Shown: piece after piece, positions 1 to 9,611 of the stretch | Position numbering within the stretch: position 1 is the first letter of the stretch | Layout of the letters: each line of letters starts with the position of its first letter | Assembly (NCBI GenBank): GCA_947632485.1 | Contig: CANRPJ010000004.1 | Location: 83,273-147,272 of the forward strand | Source of the DNA: an uncultured Muribaculaceae bacterium | Lineage (GTDB): Bacteria > Bacteroidota > Bacteroidia > Bacteroidales > Muribaculaceae | Length of the DNA: 64,000 nucleotides | Reading direction: 5' to 3' | Translations under genes and position numbers: made by a program | The notes under the pieces: model-generated | What the model was told of the DNA's origin: nothing | Seen by the model: only the letters and a program-made list of their open reading frames with translations | Database searches by the model: none

Positions 1-712
1 AGAGCGCCTCTTTAAGCCTCGGGAAATCAGGACATAAAGGAAAAATAGAAGCTTCAAAATCATTGCTGATTCGGCCTCTCCACTCCTCTACCGGTAGCTT
101 TATTAGCTCTCTCAGATCCTCCCTGCCGCCACATGGCCTCACTCCGGCAAAAGCCTCTCTGGTGCTGACAGCGAAATCCGGTTTCACCACCAGAAGCCAT
201 CTTCCTGTCAGCGATAGCTCTACAGGCTGCAGCCGCTCACCCACCCCCTCGGCATAGGCGGCCTCATTTCTTATGAATACGGGACAATCCGCACCGAGCG
301 TCAATGCCAAAGCCTCAAGTTCCTCCAATGAAAACGGATTGCCGTTCAGCTCATTAAGAAGCCGAAGAGTAAAGGCTGCATCGGCCGATCCTCCACCGAG
401 ACCTGCCTGATCGGGAAGATGCTTCTCAAGCACTACCATCTGCCCGCATTCCCTTCCGAATCTCTCCTCAAAAAGTCTTACAGCTTTAGTAACCAGGTTT
501 TTCTCAACCGGACAATCCATCTTCCGCCCAAGAAACCGGATTCCCGAACCGGGCACAGCCTCCAGCACATCGCAGAAAGCTGCCGGATTCTGAGGCGAGC
601 CGGCATAGACGCCTACCGGATAGAAAACCGTCTCCAGATCGTGATAACCGTCAGGCCGCTTCCTAATTATGTGAAGGCCGATATTAATTTTTGCATTTAC
701 AAAGCTTATCAT
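1..712 (-). CDS. ispE: 4-diphosphocytidyl-2-C-methyl-D-erythritol kinase, partial
   Basis: Cytosolic GHMP-family kinase that phosphorylates CDP-methylerythritol with ATP in the non-mevalonate (MEP) isoprenoid pathway. Read on the minus strand from the ATG at 712, the frame stays open for 237 codons and runs off the left edge, so the C-terminal part is missing (family usually about 260-290 residues). Visible signatures are the N-terminal MISFVNAKINIGLH, the early DGYHDLETV segment, and the glycine-rich ATP loop LPDQAGLGGGSADAA at residues ~99-113. The gene starts 15 nt after the stop of the MATE exporter, so the two are probably cotranscribed; the functional link is unclear. Identity is secure from the GHMP loop plus the N-terminus. 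Only the length and C-terminus cannot be judged. Confidence 0.93.
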   Translation of the reverse strand, partial: MISFVNAKINIGLHIIRKRPDGYHDLETVFYPVGVYAGSPQNPAAFCDVLEAVPGSGIRFLGRKMDCPVEKNLVTKAVRLFEERFGRECGQMVVLEKHLPDQAGLGGGSADAAFTLRLLNELNGNPFSLEELEALALTLGADCPVFIRNEAAYAEGVGERLQPVELSLTGRWLLVVKPDFAVSTREAFAGVRPCGGREDLRELIKLPVEEWRGRISNDFEASIFPLCPDFPRLKEAL

Positions 713-727
713 TTGCAGTAGAGATTT

Positions 728-2059
728 TTATGAGTCAATAGGCAACGGCACCCGAGCCCGGATCACTCTCGGCGCCATACAGCCGAGAATCACCCCGCGG
801 AGAGTCACATAGCTCAAAAAAGCTGTCCAAAGCCTGATATTTCTTTCCCATATAGTCGCTTCCGGAAGTGGTATCGCTATCACCAGAAAGAAAACTGCGG
901 CCGACAAAGACGTGGCTATAAGCATCTTCCGTGTAGCGGTGAGGCCTATGAAAATACCATCGAATATGAAAGCGGCAGTAGTGAGAACCGGAATCAGGCA
1001 AAGCACGCCCCGATAGCGCATCGCCTCTGCCACCACCTCAGCCTCCGAAGTGATGAGATTCAATATCGTCTTGGCGCCAAAAGAATATACTACCAACAGC
1101 ACCACGGCAAAACAGCCGGCCCAGACAAAAAGATGCTTCACCGCCCTACGCAGTTGCGAATGGTCGCCGCTACCCGCAAACCGCCCGCACAGAGCCTCGC
1201 CGGTAAAAGCAAACCCGTCCATAAAATATGAAAACACATGGAAAAACTGCATCATTACGGCATTCGCGGCGAGCACCAGGCCTCCGATCCTCGCACCGAT
1301 AGCCGGAACAGCCATCGACACCGCCATAATGCAGGCTGAACGGAGTAGAATATCAGTGTTTACCGTAAAGAATCGCTTCGCCTCACCCTTGCGCCGAAGC
1401 ACTCCCAGACTTACCCACAGGCCACGCCAGCCGCAAAACCTCAGCGCAAGCAACAGCGCGAGACCGAGCCCCAGCCAGTTGGCACAGAGGGTGCCGAGCG
1501 CCACGCCACGAAATCCCATCTCAAGCGGAAATACAAATATGAGACTCAGGATTATATTGCAGACATTGACCGAGATAGTTATGACCATCGGCCAAAGGGT
1601 GGTCTGCATTCCAAGAAACCAACCGATTACGCTCATCGTGGCCAGCAAAGCCGGAGCGCTCAGGATTGCGGTCAGAAAATATTCGGCTGCCGCCTCTCTC
1701 ACCTCACCTTCAGGCACCATCAGCGAACTCAGCAGCGAGCACAGAGGATTGCGCAGAATCACAAACAGCAGACCGATAGCCATAGCTATCAGAAATGCCT
1801 CGGTAAACACTGCCTGAGCCTTCTCCCGGTCGCCTGAGCCGTAAGCCTGGGCGGCAAGGCCGGTGGTGCCCATGCGCAGAAAGCCAAACAGCCAGAACGC
1901 CGCATTGACCATCATGCTCCCGATCGCTATGGCACCGAGATACACCGGGCTATCCATGTGGCCCGATATGGCGGTATCCGAAAGCCCAAGAAGCGGCACC
2001 GACAGATTGCTCACTATCGCCGGCACACTAAGACGCAAAATTTCTCTGTCAAGATTCAT
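728..2059 (-). CDS. MATE-family efflux transporter (DinF-like)
   Basis: Inner-membrane exporter of the MATE family, which uses a sodium or proton gradient to expel cationic drugs or metabolites. The 443-residue length is normal and hydrophobic segments run throughout, consistent with 12 membrane helices. The N-terminus (REILRLSVPAIVSNLSVPLL followed by GLSDTAISGHM) is the hallmark MATE entry, and a second such repeat begins near the middle of the protein. The start is supported by a TAnnTTTG promoter box only 8 nt upstream, which would leave almost no leader. It precedes ispE by 15 nt in the same direction. Substrate cannot be predicted. The resemblance is closest to the DinF branch, but that sub-assignment is inference. 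Confidence 0.9.
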   Translation of the reverse strand: MNLDREILRLSVPAIVSNLSVPLLGLSDTAISGHMDSPVYLGAIAIGSMMVNAAFWLFGFLRMGTTGLAAQAYGSGDREKAQAVFTEAFLIAMAIGLLFVILRNPLCSLLSSLMVPEGEVREAAAEYFLTAILSAPALLATMSVIGWFLGMQTTLWPMVITISVNVCNIILSLIFVFPLEMGFRGVALGTLCANWLGLGLALLLALRFCGWRGLWVSLGVLRRKGEAKRFFTVNTDILLRSACIMAVSMAVPAIGARIGGLVLAANAVMMQFFHVFSYFMDGFAFTGEALCGRFAGSGDHSQLRRAVKHLFVWAGCFAVVLLVVYSFGAKTILNLITSEAEVVAEAMRYRGVLCLIPVLTTAAFIFDGIFIGLTATRKMLIATSLSAAVFFLVIAIPLPEATIWERNIRLWTAFLSYVTLRGVILGCMAPRVIRARVPLPIDS

Positions 2060-2067
2060 CGCCGCTG

Positions 2068-2075
2068 CAAAGTTA
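2068..2075 (-). promoter_or_regulatory. -7 box for the MATE/ispE transcript
   Basis: The minus strand reads TAACTTTG, an exact match to the Bacteroidota -7 consensus TAnnTTTG. It ends 8 nt before the MATE start codon, so the transcript would be nearly leaderless. No convincing -33 TTTG is visible at the usual spacing. It is divergent from the box at 2099-2106. Confidence 0.6.
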
Positions 2076-2098
2076 CGGATTATATGGTGAAAATTTAG

Positions 2099-2106
2099 TA
2101 GCTTTG
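2099..2106 (+). promoter_or_regulatory. -7 box for DUF3822-rsmD-ribBA
   Basis: TAGCTTTG matches TAnnTTTG. A possible TTG start codon at 2104 lies inside this box, which argues that translation begins at the ATG at 2128 instead, leaving a leader of roughly 15 nt. Confidence 0.6.
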
Positions 2107-2127
2107 CATCGTATAAGAAGCCCCGAC

Positions 2128-2949
2128 ATGGCCGACAACGATATCATCACGACCCCTGTTTTCATGGATCTGGCTGACTGGCGCCTGATAATTTATCTGG
2201 CGCCGGGGCGCCTTCAGGCCTATCTGAAAAGCACAGTCGATGCCGAAGCGCCGCTACGTGCAGCCTGCGATGCCTCATGGGAGGCCGCTGACGCCTCCGC
2301 CATGCTGCGCGGACTCGAAACCTCCGTCTACGACCGCCCCTCTCTTCTCGATGACTATGAGGCCGATATAATTATCGAGACGCCGGCTACGCTTTTCGTG
2401 CCTTCCGAGGCTATCGAGGAGCCGGGAGATGCTGAAACCCTCTACTCCACCTTCTTCGAGGCTACCGAGGCTGATATCTTCATCGACCGGATCGGACCGG
2501 AATGTTGCCTCTACTCCCCTGCGCAGCGCATGAAACCATTTCTGGAGCGCACATTCCCGGGAGCACGAATTTCGAGCGCGCTATCGATGCTCGTATCGAA
2601 ATTCCGCAGTTCGGGAGAGGGACGCCGAATTCACGCGCATCTACATGGTAAAGAGGCAGATGTGATTGCTTTCGATGGCGAAAGATTGCTCTGTGCTGCT
2701 TCTCATACCGCTTCTGATACCACTGAGGCCGCTTACCATATAGCCCTTGCTCGCGCCACCTACGGGCTCACCACCCCCTCCGACAAGGTCTGGCTCTCAG
2801 GCCCTTCTGAAGCGAGGGAAGCCGTAGCCGCGATCCTCAACTCAGCAGGAGTAGCCACTGAGGAGGCGTCTCTGCCGCGTCTGGCCGAAGGAGGACTGCC
2901 TCTGGCGGCAGCTTTCTGTGCCGACCGCCCCATAAAAAGACAGCAATGA
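2128..2949 (+). CDS. DUF3822 family protein
   Basis: Conserved Bacteroidales protein of unknown role, 273 residues from the ATG at 2128. The frame extends further up to a TTG at 2104, but that codon is part of the promoter box, so the ATG is preferred. It has an N-terminal part beginning MADNDIITTPVF and a C-terminal part with regular alternating strands and helices. The family is thought to have an actin/HSP70-like ATPase fold, which is a recollection about the family and not visible here. The stop overlaps the rsmD start by 4 nt (ATGA), the common pairing of this family with rsmD, which suggests a translationally coupled unit. No signal peptide or membrane segment is seen, so it is presumably cytosolic. 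I do not assign a function. Confidence 0.75.
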   Translation: MADNDIITTPVFMDLADWRLIIYLAPGRLQAYLKSTVDAEAPLRAACDASWEAADASAMLRGLETSVYDRPSLLDDYEADIIIETPATLFVPSEAIEEPGDAETLYSTFFEATEADIFIDRIGPECCLYSPAQRMKPFLERTFPGARISSALSMLVSKFRSSGEGRRIHAHLHGKEADVIAFDGERLLCAASHTASDTTEAAYHIALARATYGLTTPSDKVWLSGPSEAREAVAAILNSAGVATEEASLPRLAEGGLPLAAAFCADRPIKRQQ

Positions 2950-3518
2950 GAATAATAAGAGGAAAATACGGACGTCGCCGGTTCGACGTGCCACGCAATA
3001 TCACAGCGCGCCCTACTACCGATTTCGCGCGGGAGAACATCTTCAACGTGATGGAGAATCTCGTTGACTTCGAGGGCAAGCGCGGCCTCGATCTCTTTGC
3101 CGGCACCGGGGCCATAAGCCTTGAGATGCTCTCGCGGGGGTGCTCGTCGGTCACGGCTGTGGAATCGGCCAAGACTCAGGCCGATTTCATAAAAAGCGTG
3201 GCCGCAAAACTCGGCGACCCGCACCTGAAGGTGATTCGAGGCGACGTATTCCGCTTTCTCTCCTCTCCGCAAGGCAGTTACGATATTGTATTCGCCGACC
3301 CCCCTTACGATCATGAGCGCTTTGAGGAGGTGCCCCGCATGGTGCTGGAAAGCGGTATCCTTGCGCCGGGAGCCTTGTTCGTGCAGGAGCATTCCAAGAA
3401 GCATGATTTCAGCTCGCTGCCCTTTTTTCTGGAGCACCGGGCCTATGGCAGCGTGAATTTCTCAATATTCCGAATGCCTTATAATGAGGAATCTAATACA
3501 GAAAACACTGATGAATGA
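2946..3518 (+). CDS. rsmD: 16S rRNA (guanine-966 N2) methyltransferase
   Basis: SAM-dependent methyltransferase that modifies G966 of 16S rRNA in the assembling 30S subunit. At 190 residues it has the full family length. It opens with [13 protein letters not shown], typical of RsmD, followed by the [13 protein letters not shown] segment. The SAM-binding loop [13 protein letters not shown] (~residues 49-61) and the catalytic DPPY motif (~residues 118-121) are intact. It overlaps the upstream DUF3822 gene by 4 nt and the downstream ribBA by 8 nt if the inner ATG is used, so the three genes probably form one operon from the promoter at 2099. Confidence 0.93.
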   Translation: MRIIRGKYGRRRFDVPRNITARPTTDFARENIFNVMENLVDFEGKRGLDLFAGTGAISLEMLSRGCSSVTAVESAKTQADFIKSVAAKLGDPHLKVIRGDVFRFLSSPQGSYDIVFADPPYDHERFEEVPRMVLESGILAPGALFVQEHSKKHDFSSLPFFLEHRAYGSVNFSIFRMPYNEESNTENTDE

Positions 3519-4755
3519 TAAAATCCGCCTCGACTCTATCGAAGAGGCTATAGAAGACTTCCGGCAAGGGAAGTTCATAGTAGTGGTCGATGATGAAGAC
3601 CGTGAAAATGAGGGCGACCTCATAGTGGCGGCAGAGACGATCACCCCCGAGCAGGTAAATTTCATGCTCAAGAATGCCAGAGGAGTGCTGTGTGTGCCCC
3701 TCACGATCCAGCGCTGCGAGGAGCTGAAGCTGAACCGTCAGGTAGAAGACAATACCTCGGTGCTCGGCACCCCCTTCACCGTCACCGTCGATAAGCTCGA
3801 AGGCTGCAGCACAGGCGTTTCCATCGCCGACCGCGCTGCTACGATCCGCGCACTGGCAGACCCCGCTTCCAAGCCGGAGACCTTCGGCCGACCCGGCCAT
3901 ATCAACCCGCTCTATGCCCAGCCGCGCGGCGTGCTGAAGAGATCGGGCCATACGGAGGCTGCCGTAGATTTCGCCCGCCTCGCCGGAATGCAGCCGGCCG
4001 CCGCCCTCATGGAGATAATGAGCGATGATGGCACGATGGCGCGTCTGCCGGAGCTGCGCCGCAAAGCCGATGAATGGGGGCTGAAGCTTGTATCAATAGC
4101 CGACCTGATAAAATACCGTCTCCGCCACGACTCTCTTATAAAGCGCGGAGAGGAGGTGAATATGCCCACCGCCTACGGTCATTTCCGCCTCGTGCCCTTC
4201 CAGGAAGTCGATACTGGCCTGGAGCATATAGCTCTGATTAAGGGAGATATTACGACTGATGAGCCGGTGCTCGTAAGAATGCACTCCAGCTGCATGACCG
4301 GCGATATCTTCGGCTCAAAGCGCTGCGAATGCGGCGAGCAGCTCCATCTCGCCATGCAGATGATTGAGAAGGAGGGCCGGGGTGCCGTGATCTATCTCAA
4401 CCAGGAAGGGCGCGGCATCGGCCTGATGGATAAGATACGCGCCTATAAGCTCCAGGAAAACGGCCTGGATACCGTCGACGCCAACCTCCATCTCGGACAT
4501 AAGGCCGACGAACGCGACTACGGCGTAGGCGCCAACATTCTGCACGATCTCGGAATCCGCCGCATGAAGCTCCTGACCAACAATCCGGTGAAGAGAATCG
4601 GCCTCGAGGGCTACGGTCTGCAGGTCGATGAGATTGTGCCTTTGGAGGTTGAGCCCAACGAATACAACCGCTTCTATATGCTCACAAAAAAGGAGCGAAT
4701 GGGTCATTCGCTCCATAAGATCGACTTGGGAATCAAACCGGAGGAAAAATCCTGA
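3511..4755 (+). CDS. ribBA: Bifunctional 3,4-dihydroxy-2-butanone 4-phosphate synthase / GTP cyclohydrolase II
   Basis: Makes both precursors of riboflavin: the N-terminal RibB domain (~1-200) converts ribulose 5-phosphate to dihydroxybutanone phosphate, and the C-terminal RibA domain (~205-410) opens the ring of GTP. RibB shows the acidic metal site [15 protein letters not shown]. RibA shows the zinc cysteines in [15 protein letters not shown] and the [11 protein letters not shown] loop. I place the start at the ATG at 3511 (414 residues), which overlaps the rsmD stop by 8 nt. An earlier ATG at 3484 would add nine residues. No riboflavin riboswitch is visible upstream. The stop is separated by a single base from the stop of the convergent asparaginase gene. 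Confidence 0.95.
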   Translation: MNDKIRLDSIEEAIEDFRQGKFIVVVDDEDRENEGDLIVAAETITPEQVNFMLKNARGVLCVPLTIQRCEELKLNRQVEDNTSVLGTPFTVTVDKLEGCSTGVSIADRAATIRALADPASKPETFGRPGHINPLYAQPRGVLKRSGHTEAAVDFARLAGMQPAAALMEIMSDDGTMARLPELRRKADEWGLKLVSIADLIKYRLRHDSLIKRGEEVNMPTAYGHFRLVPFQEVDTGLEHIALIKGDITTDEPVLVRMHSSCMTGDIFGSKRCECGEQLHLAMQMIEKEGRGAVIYLNQEGRGIGLMDKIRAYKLQENGLDTVDANLHLGHKADERDYGVGANILHDLGIRRMKLLTNNPVKRIGLEGYGLQVDEIVPLEVEPNEYNRFYMLTKKERMGHSLHKIDLGIKPEEKS

Positions 4756-4756
4756 G

Positions 4757-5827
4757 TCAGTTTAGGTTGCAGGTCATCTCTCCGCAAAGCGAATAGGCCA
4801 TATATTTCTTCACCTCGCGGCTCGTGAGCCCGCGTCCGAAGAGCGACATCAGCTTCGTCAGGGCAGCCTCGCAGGTGAGGTCGTGGCCGCATACCACGCC
4901 CGTCTCCGACAGCGCGCGACCCGCCTCATACCTCTTGGGAAGCACGCTGCCGTTGGAGCACTGGGTGATATTTACCACCACTACTCCGCGGGCTACTGCC
5001 TCGCTCACAGCCTCCGTAAGCCATTTCGCCGTAGGAGCATTGCCGGCGCCATAGGTGCGGATCACTACGCCCTTCACATCGGGCGTGCCGAGAATATGGC
5101 GCACCGTCGCCTCATTGATGCCGGGGAAAAGATCGAGCGTCACCACGCTTGGGTCCATGCCATAGTGCACCCTCAGAGGACCCGACACCGGCCGCCGCCA
5201 GAGAGCGTCGTTATTATAGGAGATGCTCAGACCCACCTCTGCAAGCTCGGGATAATTGTTGGAGAAGAAGGCATTGAAATCATCGGCGCTCCGCTTGGTG
5301 CTACGGTTGCCGCGCCAAAGATAGTTCTCAAACAGAATCGCCACCTCTCTTACCATCGCGCCCCCGTGCGGATCCTTCTCCGCAGCAATCTGAAGGGCCG
5401 TGATCAGATTCTCCTCGCCGTCGGTGCGCACCTCTCCGATAGGCAGCTGCGAACCGGTGATTATCACCGGCTTGGCAAGATTTTCAAGCATGAAGCTGAG
5501 CGCCGAAGCGGTGTAGGCCATCGTATCGGTGCCATGAAGCACCACGAATCCGTCATAATCGTCATAGCGCTCCTCTATCACCCTCGCTATCTCGTTCCAG
5601 TGAGCCGGATCCATATCCGACGAATCTATCGGCTTCTCAAACTGATAATGGTCTATATCAAAATCGAGCATCTTGATTTTGGGCACATTATCAATCAGAT
5701 GGTCAAAGTTGAAAGGCACCAGGGCCTTTGTGGCAGGATCTTCGATCATGCCTATGGTTCCTCCTGTATAGATTATGAGGATCCGGGTGCGCGGTTCTGT
5801 TTTCATCGGTTTCAATGTTATATGCAT
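4757..5827 (-). CDS. ansA: Type I (cytoplasmic) L-asparaginase
   Basis: Hydrolyses asparagine to aspartate and ammonia. The 356-residue protein has the two signature threonine motifs of the family, YTGGTIGM near the N-terminus and HGTDTMAYTASALSF around residue 100, followed by ITGSQLPIGEVRTDG. No signal peptide is present, which supports the cytosolic type I form rather than the periplasmic type II. The ATG overlaps the stop of the upstream fcl gene (TGATG). A second Met seven residues in (MKTEPRTR) is an equally good start. It is the last gene of a five-gene minus-strand unit with gmd and fcl. The metabolic reason for that grouping is not evident. Confidence 0.92.
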   Translation of the reverse strand: MHITLKPMKTEPRTRILIIYTGGTIGMIEDPATKALVPFNFDHLIDNVPKIKMLDFDIDHYQFEKPIDSSDMDPAHWNEIARVIEERYDDYDGFVVLHGTDTMAYTASALSFMLENLAKPVIITGSQLPIGEVRTDGEENLITALQIAAEKDPHGGAMVREVAILFENYLWRGNRSTKRSADDFNAFFSNNYPELAEVGLSISYNNDALWRRPVSGPLRVHYGMDPSVVTLDLFPGINEATVRHILGTPDVKGVVIRTYGAGNAPTAKWLTEAVSEAVARGVVVVNITQCSNGSVLPKRYEAGRALSETGVVCGHDLTCEAALTKLMSLFGRGLTSREVKKYMAYSLCGEMTCNLN

Positions 5828-6897
5828 CAGTTGCTCAGATACCAGTCGTAGAGGCGCTTCACTCCCTCTTCAAGCTCTACCTTATGGCGCCAGCCAAGAT
5901 TGCGGAGACGCCCCACATCGCAGAGCTTCCTCATCGTGCCGTCGGGTTTGGAAGAGTCCCAGAGAATTTCTCCGTTGAAGCCCACGGCATTAGCTACCAT
6001 CGCCGCAGTTCCGCCTATGGTGTGCTCGATACCAGTACCTATATTAATATGGCAGTTGCGTACCTCCGGGCCATCTCCCTTCAGATCCGAGAAATCCACA
6101 TTCTCCATTATATAGACCGAGGCATCGGCCATATCCTCGCTCCAGAGGAACTCGCGCAGAGGCTTTCCGGAGCCCCAGAGCGTGAGTTGCCCGGGCCGGA
6201 TACCTTTTGAAGCCAGAAAGCTCTCTATCTCAGCATCGGAGGCTCTCTCGCTCAGTCCCTCGGCTGGACGCTTGGCGAAATCCGCCCGGATAGCTGCGAA
6301 ATTGCCCTCGGTAAGAAGCCGCGCGAGATGCACCTTACGGATCATTGCCGGGAGCACATGGCTCTTGTCAAGATCAAAATTATCGCCGGGGCCGTAGAGG
6401 TTGGTGGGCATCACGGCTATATAGTTGGTGCCATGCTGCAGGTTGAAGCTCTCACACATCTTCAGACCCGCTATCTTCGCAATGGCGTAAGGTTCATTAG
6501 TATATTCCAGCGGCGAGGTGAGCAGGGAGTCTTCCTTTATCGGCTGCGGAGCCTCGCGCGGATAGATGCAGGTGCTTCCGAGAAACAATAGTTTCTTCAC
6601 TCCGTGGCGGAAACTCTCGCCTATCACATTCTGCTGAATCTGAAGATTCTGCCATATAAAATCGGCGCGATAGAGGGAATTTGCCATGATGCCGCCTACA
6701 TGAGCTGCCGCAAGAACCACATGGTCAGGTCTTTCCTCGTCGAAAAACCTGCGCACGGCGGCTCCATCGAGCAGATCAAGCTCCGAATGGGTTCGGCCTA
6801 TGAGGTTTGTATAGCCTTTATCCCGCAGATTCCGCATGATGGCGGACCCTACAAGCCCCCGATGGCCGGCCACATAGATCTTATCCGTTTTCTCCAT
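5827..6897 (-). CDS. fcl: GDP-L-fucose synthase
   Basis: Short-chain dehydrogenase that epimerises and reduces GDP-4-keto-6-deoxymannose to GDP-L-fucose with NADPH. The N-terminal nucleotide-binding loop is [10 protein letters not shown], and the catalytic Tyr-Lys pair sits in [10 protein letters not shown]. The segment [15 protein letters not shown] is characteristic of the family. At 356 residues it is somewhat longer than the roughly 320-residue enterobacterial enzymes, as is common in Bacteroidales. Its first 17 nt overlap the end of gmd, which supplies its substrate, and its stop overlaps the ansA start. The product feeds fucosylation of surface glycans and glycoproteins. Confidence 0.94.
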   Translation of the reverse strand: MEKTDKIYVAGHRGLVGSAIMRNLRDKGYTNLIGRTHSELDLLDGAAVRRFFDEERPDHVVLAAAHVGGIMANSLYRADFIWQNLQIQQNVIGESFRHGVKKLLFLGSTCIYPREAPQPIKEDSLLTSPLEYTNEPYAIAKIAGLKMCESFNLQHGTNYIAVMPTNLYGPGDNFDLDKSHVLPAMIRKVHLARLLTEGNFAAIRADFAKRPAEGLSERASDAEIESFLASKGIRPGQLTLWGSGKPLREFLWSEDMADASVYIMENVDFSDLKGDGPEVRNCHINIGTGIEHTIGGTAAMVANAVGFNGEILWDSSKPDGTMRKLCDVGRLRNLGWRHKVELEEGVKRLYDWYLSN

Positions 6898-7972
6898 CTG
6901 ATACGATTTTTCCGTCGGCCACCAGTTTCAGGTCAGCCTCTACCATTATTCTCACCAGATCGGCAAACTGCGTCTTTGTCGGATTCCAGCCGAGCTGACG
7001 CCGCGCTTTCGTAGGATCGCCGAGGAGGGTAGCCACTTCTGCGGGACGGAAATATTTCGGATCTACCTCTACGATCACGCGTCCCGAAGCTGTATCTATT
7101 CCCTTCTCCTCGATGCCCTCGCCCTCCCATCTCAGATCGATGCCGGCATGCCGGAAAGCAAGCGTAGTAAACTCGCGCACACTGTGTTGCTCACCGGTAG
7201 CTATCACATAATCGTCGGCCTCCGGCTGCTGCATTATCAGCCACATGCACTCTACATAATCCTGCGCATAGCCCCAGTCGCGCAGTGCGTCGAGATTTCC
7301 CAGATAGAGCTTATCCTGCTGCCCGGCCTTGATGCGGGCGGCTGCAAGGGTGATCTTTCGGGTCACGAAGGTCTCGCCCCGCCGCTCGCTCTCATGGTTG
7401 AAGAGGATACCGTTGGCGGCATACATTCCGTAGCTCTCCCGGTAATTCTTCATTATCCAGTAGGCATAGAGCTTGGCGCAGGCATAGGGGCTGCGCGGAT
7501 AGAAAGGAGTAGATTCGCGCTGGGGCACCTCCTGCACCAGGCCGAACAGCTCGCTCGTGCTCGCCTGATAGATGCGTGTCGACTTCTCGCGGTGAAGGAT
7601 TCTTACAGCCTCCAGGAGTCGGAGCGCTCCTAAAGCGTCGGCATCGGCCGTATATTCAGGCACCTCGAAGCTCACCTTCACGTGGCTCATAGCCGCGAGG
7701 TTATAAATTTCAGTCGGTTGCGTCTCCTCTATTATCCTTATAAGCGAGGAGGAATCCGTCATGTCGCCGTAATGGAGGTTCACGAGGCGGCGGCGCTTCA
7801 TATCGCGCACCCACTCATCGAAATAAAGATGCTCGATTCTGCCGGTGTTGAAACTTGAGCTGCGGCGCAGAATGCCGTGCACCTCATAACCCTTTTCCAG
7901 CAGAAATTCCGCCAGAAACGACCCGTCCTGGCCCGTTATGCCCGTGATCAGAGCTACTTTATTATCGGCCAT
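6881..7972 (-). CDS. gmd: GDP-mannose 4,6-dehydratase
   Basis: First step of GDP-fucose synthesis: NADP-dependent dehydration of GDP-mannose to the 4-keto-6-deoxy sugar. The protein has the Rossmann loop [15 protein letters not shown], the [15 protein letters not shown] segment and the active-site [11 protein letters not shown], all typical of Gmd. I start it at the ATG at 7972 (363 residues). The frame could begin at a TTG at 7987, but this overlaps the upstream HAD stop and adds only five residues. It overlaps fcl by 17 nt. manA, located about 3 kb away, supplies the upstream mannose-6-phosphate branch of the same pathway. Confidence 0.95.
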   Translation of the reverse strand: MADNKVALITGITGQDGSFLAEFLLEKGYEVHGILRRSSSFNTGRIEHLYFDEWVRDMKRRRLVNLHYGDMTDSSSLIRIIEETQPTEIYNLAAMSHVKVSFEVPEYTADADALGALRLLEAVRILHREKSTRIYQASTSELFGLVQEVPQRESTPFYPRSPYACAKLYAYWIMKNYRESYGMYAANGILFNHESERRGETFVTRKITLAAARIKAGQQDKLYLGNLDALRDWGYAQDYVECMWLIMQQPEADDYVIATGEQHSVREFTTLAFRHAGIDLRWEGEGIEEKGIDTASGRVIVEVDPKYFRPAEVATLLGDPTKARRQLGWNPTKTQFADLVRIMVEADLKLVADGKIVSDGENG

Positions 7973-7983
7973 ATATCTGAAAT

Positions 7984-8643
7984 TCAATCTTTTATTATTA
8001 ATGGCAAAATCTCGGGAAGCCTATCTACGCTAATCTGCGGATCTCCTCCCGCCGTCTGCCCGAAATCCTGACTATGTATATTGCCCGCGTCGCCGGTCAG
8101 GCAAATCGTGGTCCAGCCCATTCGGTTAGGCACCACAAAATCTTTTGCAGGATCATCGCCTACGAAAAAGAAACCGGAAGCCTCGGGATAGCGGCTAACT
8201 ATCGCCCGCAGAGCCTTTCCGCCGGTCTTCGGCTCGCCTACCTCTTCCGAAATAAAGATCATATCGGGAGCCACATACCTCTCCAGTCCTAACGCCTTGA
8301 GCTTCTGGCGCTGACTGACAGAGCGCCCGTCGGTCACAATCGCCATGGCCACTCCCGACTCCCTAAGCACCCTCAGAGTCTCCTCAGCCCCCGGCCGGAG
8401 GCTGATTTCCGGAAAATGACTGCGGTAATGACCCAGGAGCCTCGCGGTCTCCTCCCCATCAGCTCCGATCGCAGCGTATGGATCTTTACCTGTCTCCCAG
8501 GAAGATATCATCTTCTCAGCGGCTTCGTCACTATCGAGAAAAGCGCCGACAGCCCGGAATCCCGAGAGCACATAATCGCGCTCGGAATAAAGGGTATCGT
8601 CAAGGTCGAATACCACAACCGGACGGCGAAACTCCTCGTTCAT
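7984..8643 (-). CDS. HAD-superfamily phosphatase
   Basis: Predicted soluble phosphohydrolase of 219 residues. All four HAD motifs are present: the nucleophile motif [10 protein letters not shown] near residue 13, IVTDGRS in the middle, the lysine in [10 protein letters not shown] and the acidic motif FVGDDPAKD. The helical insert between motifs I and II marks a HAD subclass IA enzyme, a group that includes phosphoglycolate phosphatase and pyrimidine nucleotidases. The specific substrate is not readable from sequence. It lies 2 nt downstream of the DUF1460 gene and 11 nt upstream of gmd, so it is probably cotranscribed with the GDP-fucose genes and might act on a sugar phosphate. That last point is only inference from position. 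Confidence 0.85.
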   Translation of the reverse strand: MNEEFRRPVVVFDLDDTLYSERDYVLSGFRAVGAFLDSDEAAEKMISSWETGKDPYAAIGADGEETARLLGHYRSHFPEISLRPGAEETLRVLRESGVAMAIVTDGRSVSQRQKLKALGLERYVAPDMIFISEEVGEPKTGGKALRAIVSRYPEASGFFFVGDDPAKDFVVPNRMGWTTICLTGDAGNIHSQDFGQTAGGDPQISVDRLPEILPLIIKD

Positions 8644-8645
8644 TA

Positions 8646-9491
8646 TCAGTCTTCTATCCTGATTATTCGGTAGCCCGGAATGTTCTTACCGCCATGGCGG
8701 AAATAATCGTCAATCGTCTTCGGCTCCTTTACCACCGATCCCGCCTCCTTCGAGGCATGAATCAGATAAGCCTTGCCACCATCGATCGTTATGAATCCCA
8801 CATGGTCGGCATCTGTATCGCGCTCTTTGGTGAGCATCACGATGATATCGCCATCGTGCAGATCCTTCGAAAGCCGGTTGATCGATTCCTTCGGCAGATA
8901 AGGCACCCTGATAGAGCGCAATCCCATCTCTACAAACTTCATACGCTCGAGCGTAGCGGAATCCTTCAAAGCCGGGTGGAGATCAATCTCATGGGTTATG
9001 CGGTCGAGACTCTTCTGAGTGGAGCGCGCGGAAGGAAGACCGTCAGTCAGCTCCTTCACATTTCCTTTATACGTATTGTCGGAAATCCAGTCTGCCATAT
9101 AATGCAGTCTCGAGGCGAAGTCGCTGCGCTCACCCTTACGGTAGCGCACATTCTCCAGGTTTCTTACAAAGTCACGCCAGTCTGGATTCGGAGATACGAG
9201 CGTGCGCTTCATAGCCACCACATTATCGAGAAGCGTCCGGTCATTGACCTCGTCAACATTGATCACCAGAGCCTCATTCTCGCCCTCCTGCGATTCATCG
9301 CTGTAACTACAACCCATAAACTCATTGATTATCGCCATTGTAGCCTCTGCTCCACTCAGACCTTTCGCCTTGTCGAGAATCTCGATTACCCTTACCGTAT
9401 CCTTATCGCAATGAAAAATCAAAGGCCCCTGGGCTGCGGCAAAGCCGCATCCCACACACACAAGCAGCACAAAAAAAACAAATTTCTTCAT
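8646..9491 (-). CDS. DUF1460 family exported protein, probably lacking the catalytic cysteine
   Basis: Exported 281-residue protein resembling the DUF1460 (N-acetylmuramoyl-L-alanine amidase-like) family. I start it at the ATG at 9491 because it opens a signal peptide (MKKFVFFVLLVCVGCGFAAA) and lies 30 nt after a promoter box. A longer frame reaching 9542 begins upstream of that box. The conserved C-terminal half is recognisable, including DADHVGFITI and LIHASKEAGSV. From memory of the family, the nucleophile lies in a motif like LDCTTFVE. Here the aligned segment reads VNDRTLLD, placing aspartate where cysteine is expected. It may therefore be a non-catalytic member or a divergent relative. 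It is the first gene of the HAD-gmd-fcl-ansA unit. Confidence 0.72.
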   Translation of the reverse strand: MKKFVFFVLLVCVGCGFAAAQGPLIFHCDKDTVRVIEILDKAKGLSGAEATMAIINEFMGCSYSDESQEGENEALVINVDEVNDRTLLDNVVAMKRTLVSPNPDWRDFVRNLENVRYRKGERSDFASRLHYMADWISDNTYKGNVKELTDGLPSARSTQKSLDRITHEIDLHPALKDSATLERMKFVEMGLRSIRVPYLPKESINRLSKDLHDGDIIVMLTKERDTDADHVGFITIDGGKAYLIHASKEAGSVVKEPKTIDDYFRHGGKNIPGYRIIRIED

Positions 9492-9520
9492 GGTATCAAT
9501 CTCCCACATTTTCACAATCG

Positions 9521-9528
9521 CAAAGATA
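9521..9528 (-). promoter_or_regulatory. -7 box for the DUF1460-HAD-gmd-fcl-ansA transcript
   Basis: The minus strand reads TATCTTTG, an exact TAnnTTTG match 30 nt upstream of the ATG at 9491. It decides that start over a frame that begins upstream of the box. No clear -33 TTTG is seen. Confidence 0.6.
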
Positions 9529-9611
9529 CCAATAATCCGCAATTATTCAGCAATCCGCTCCCCATCTTTCCCATTTCCCCTCCTAATCGACCAATCTTTT
9601 CTCTCTGCTTC

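Noticed and set aside
4883..5851. Open plus-strand frame of about 320 codons opposite ansA
   Set aside because: The reverse strand of a clear asparaginase; composition is histidine- and arginine-rich without family motifs.
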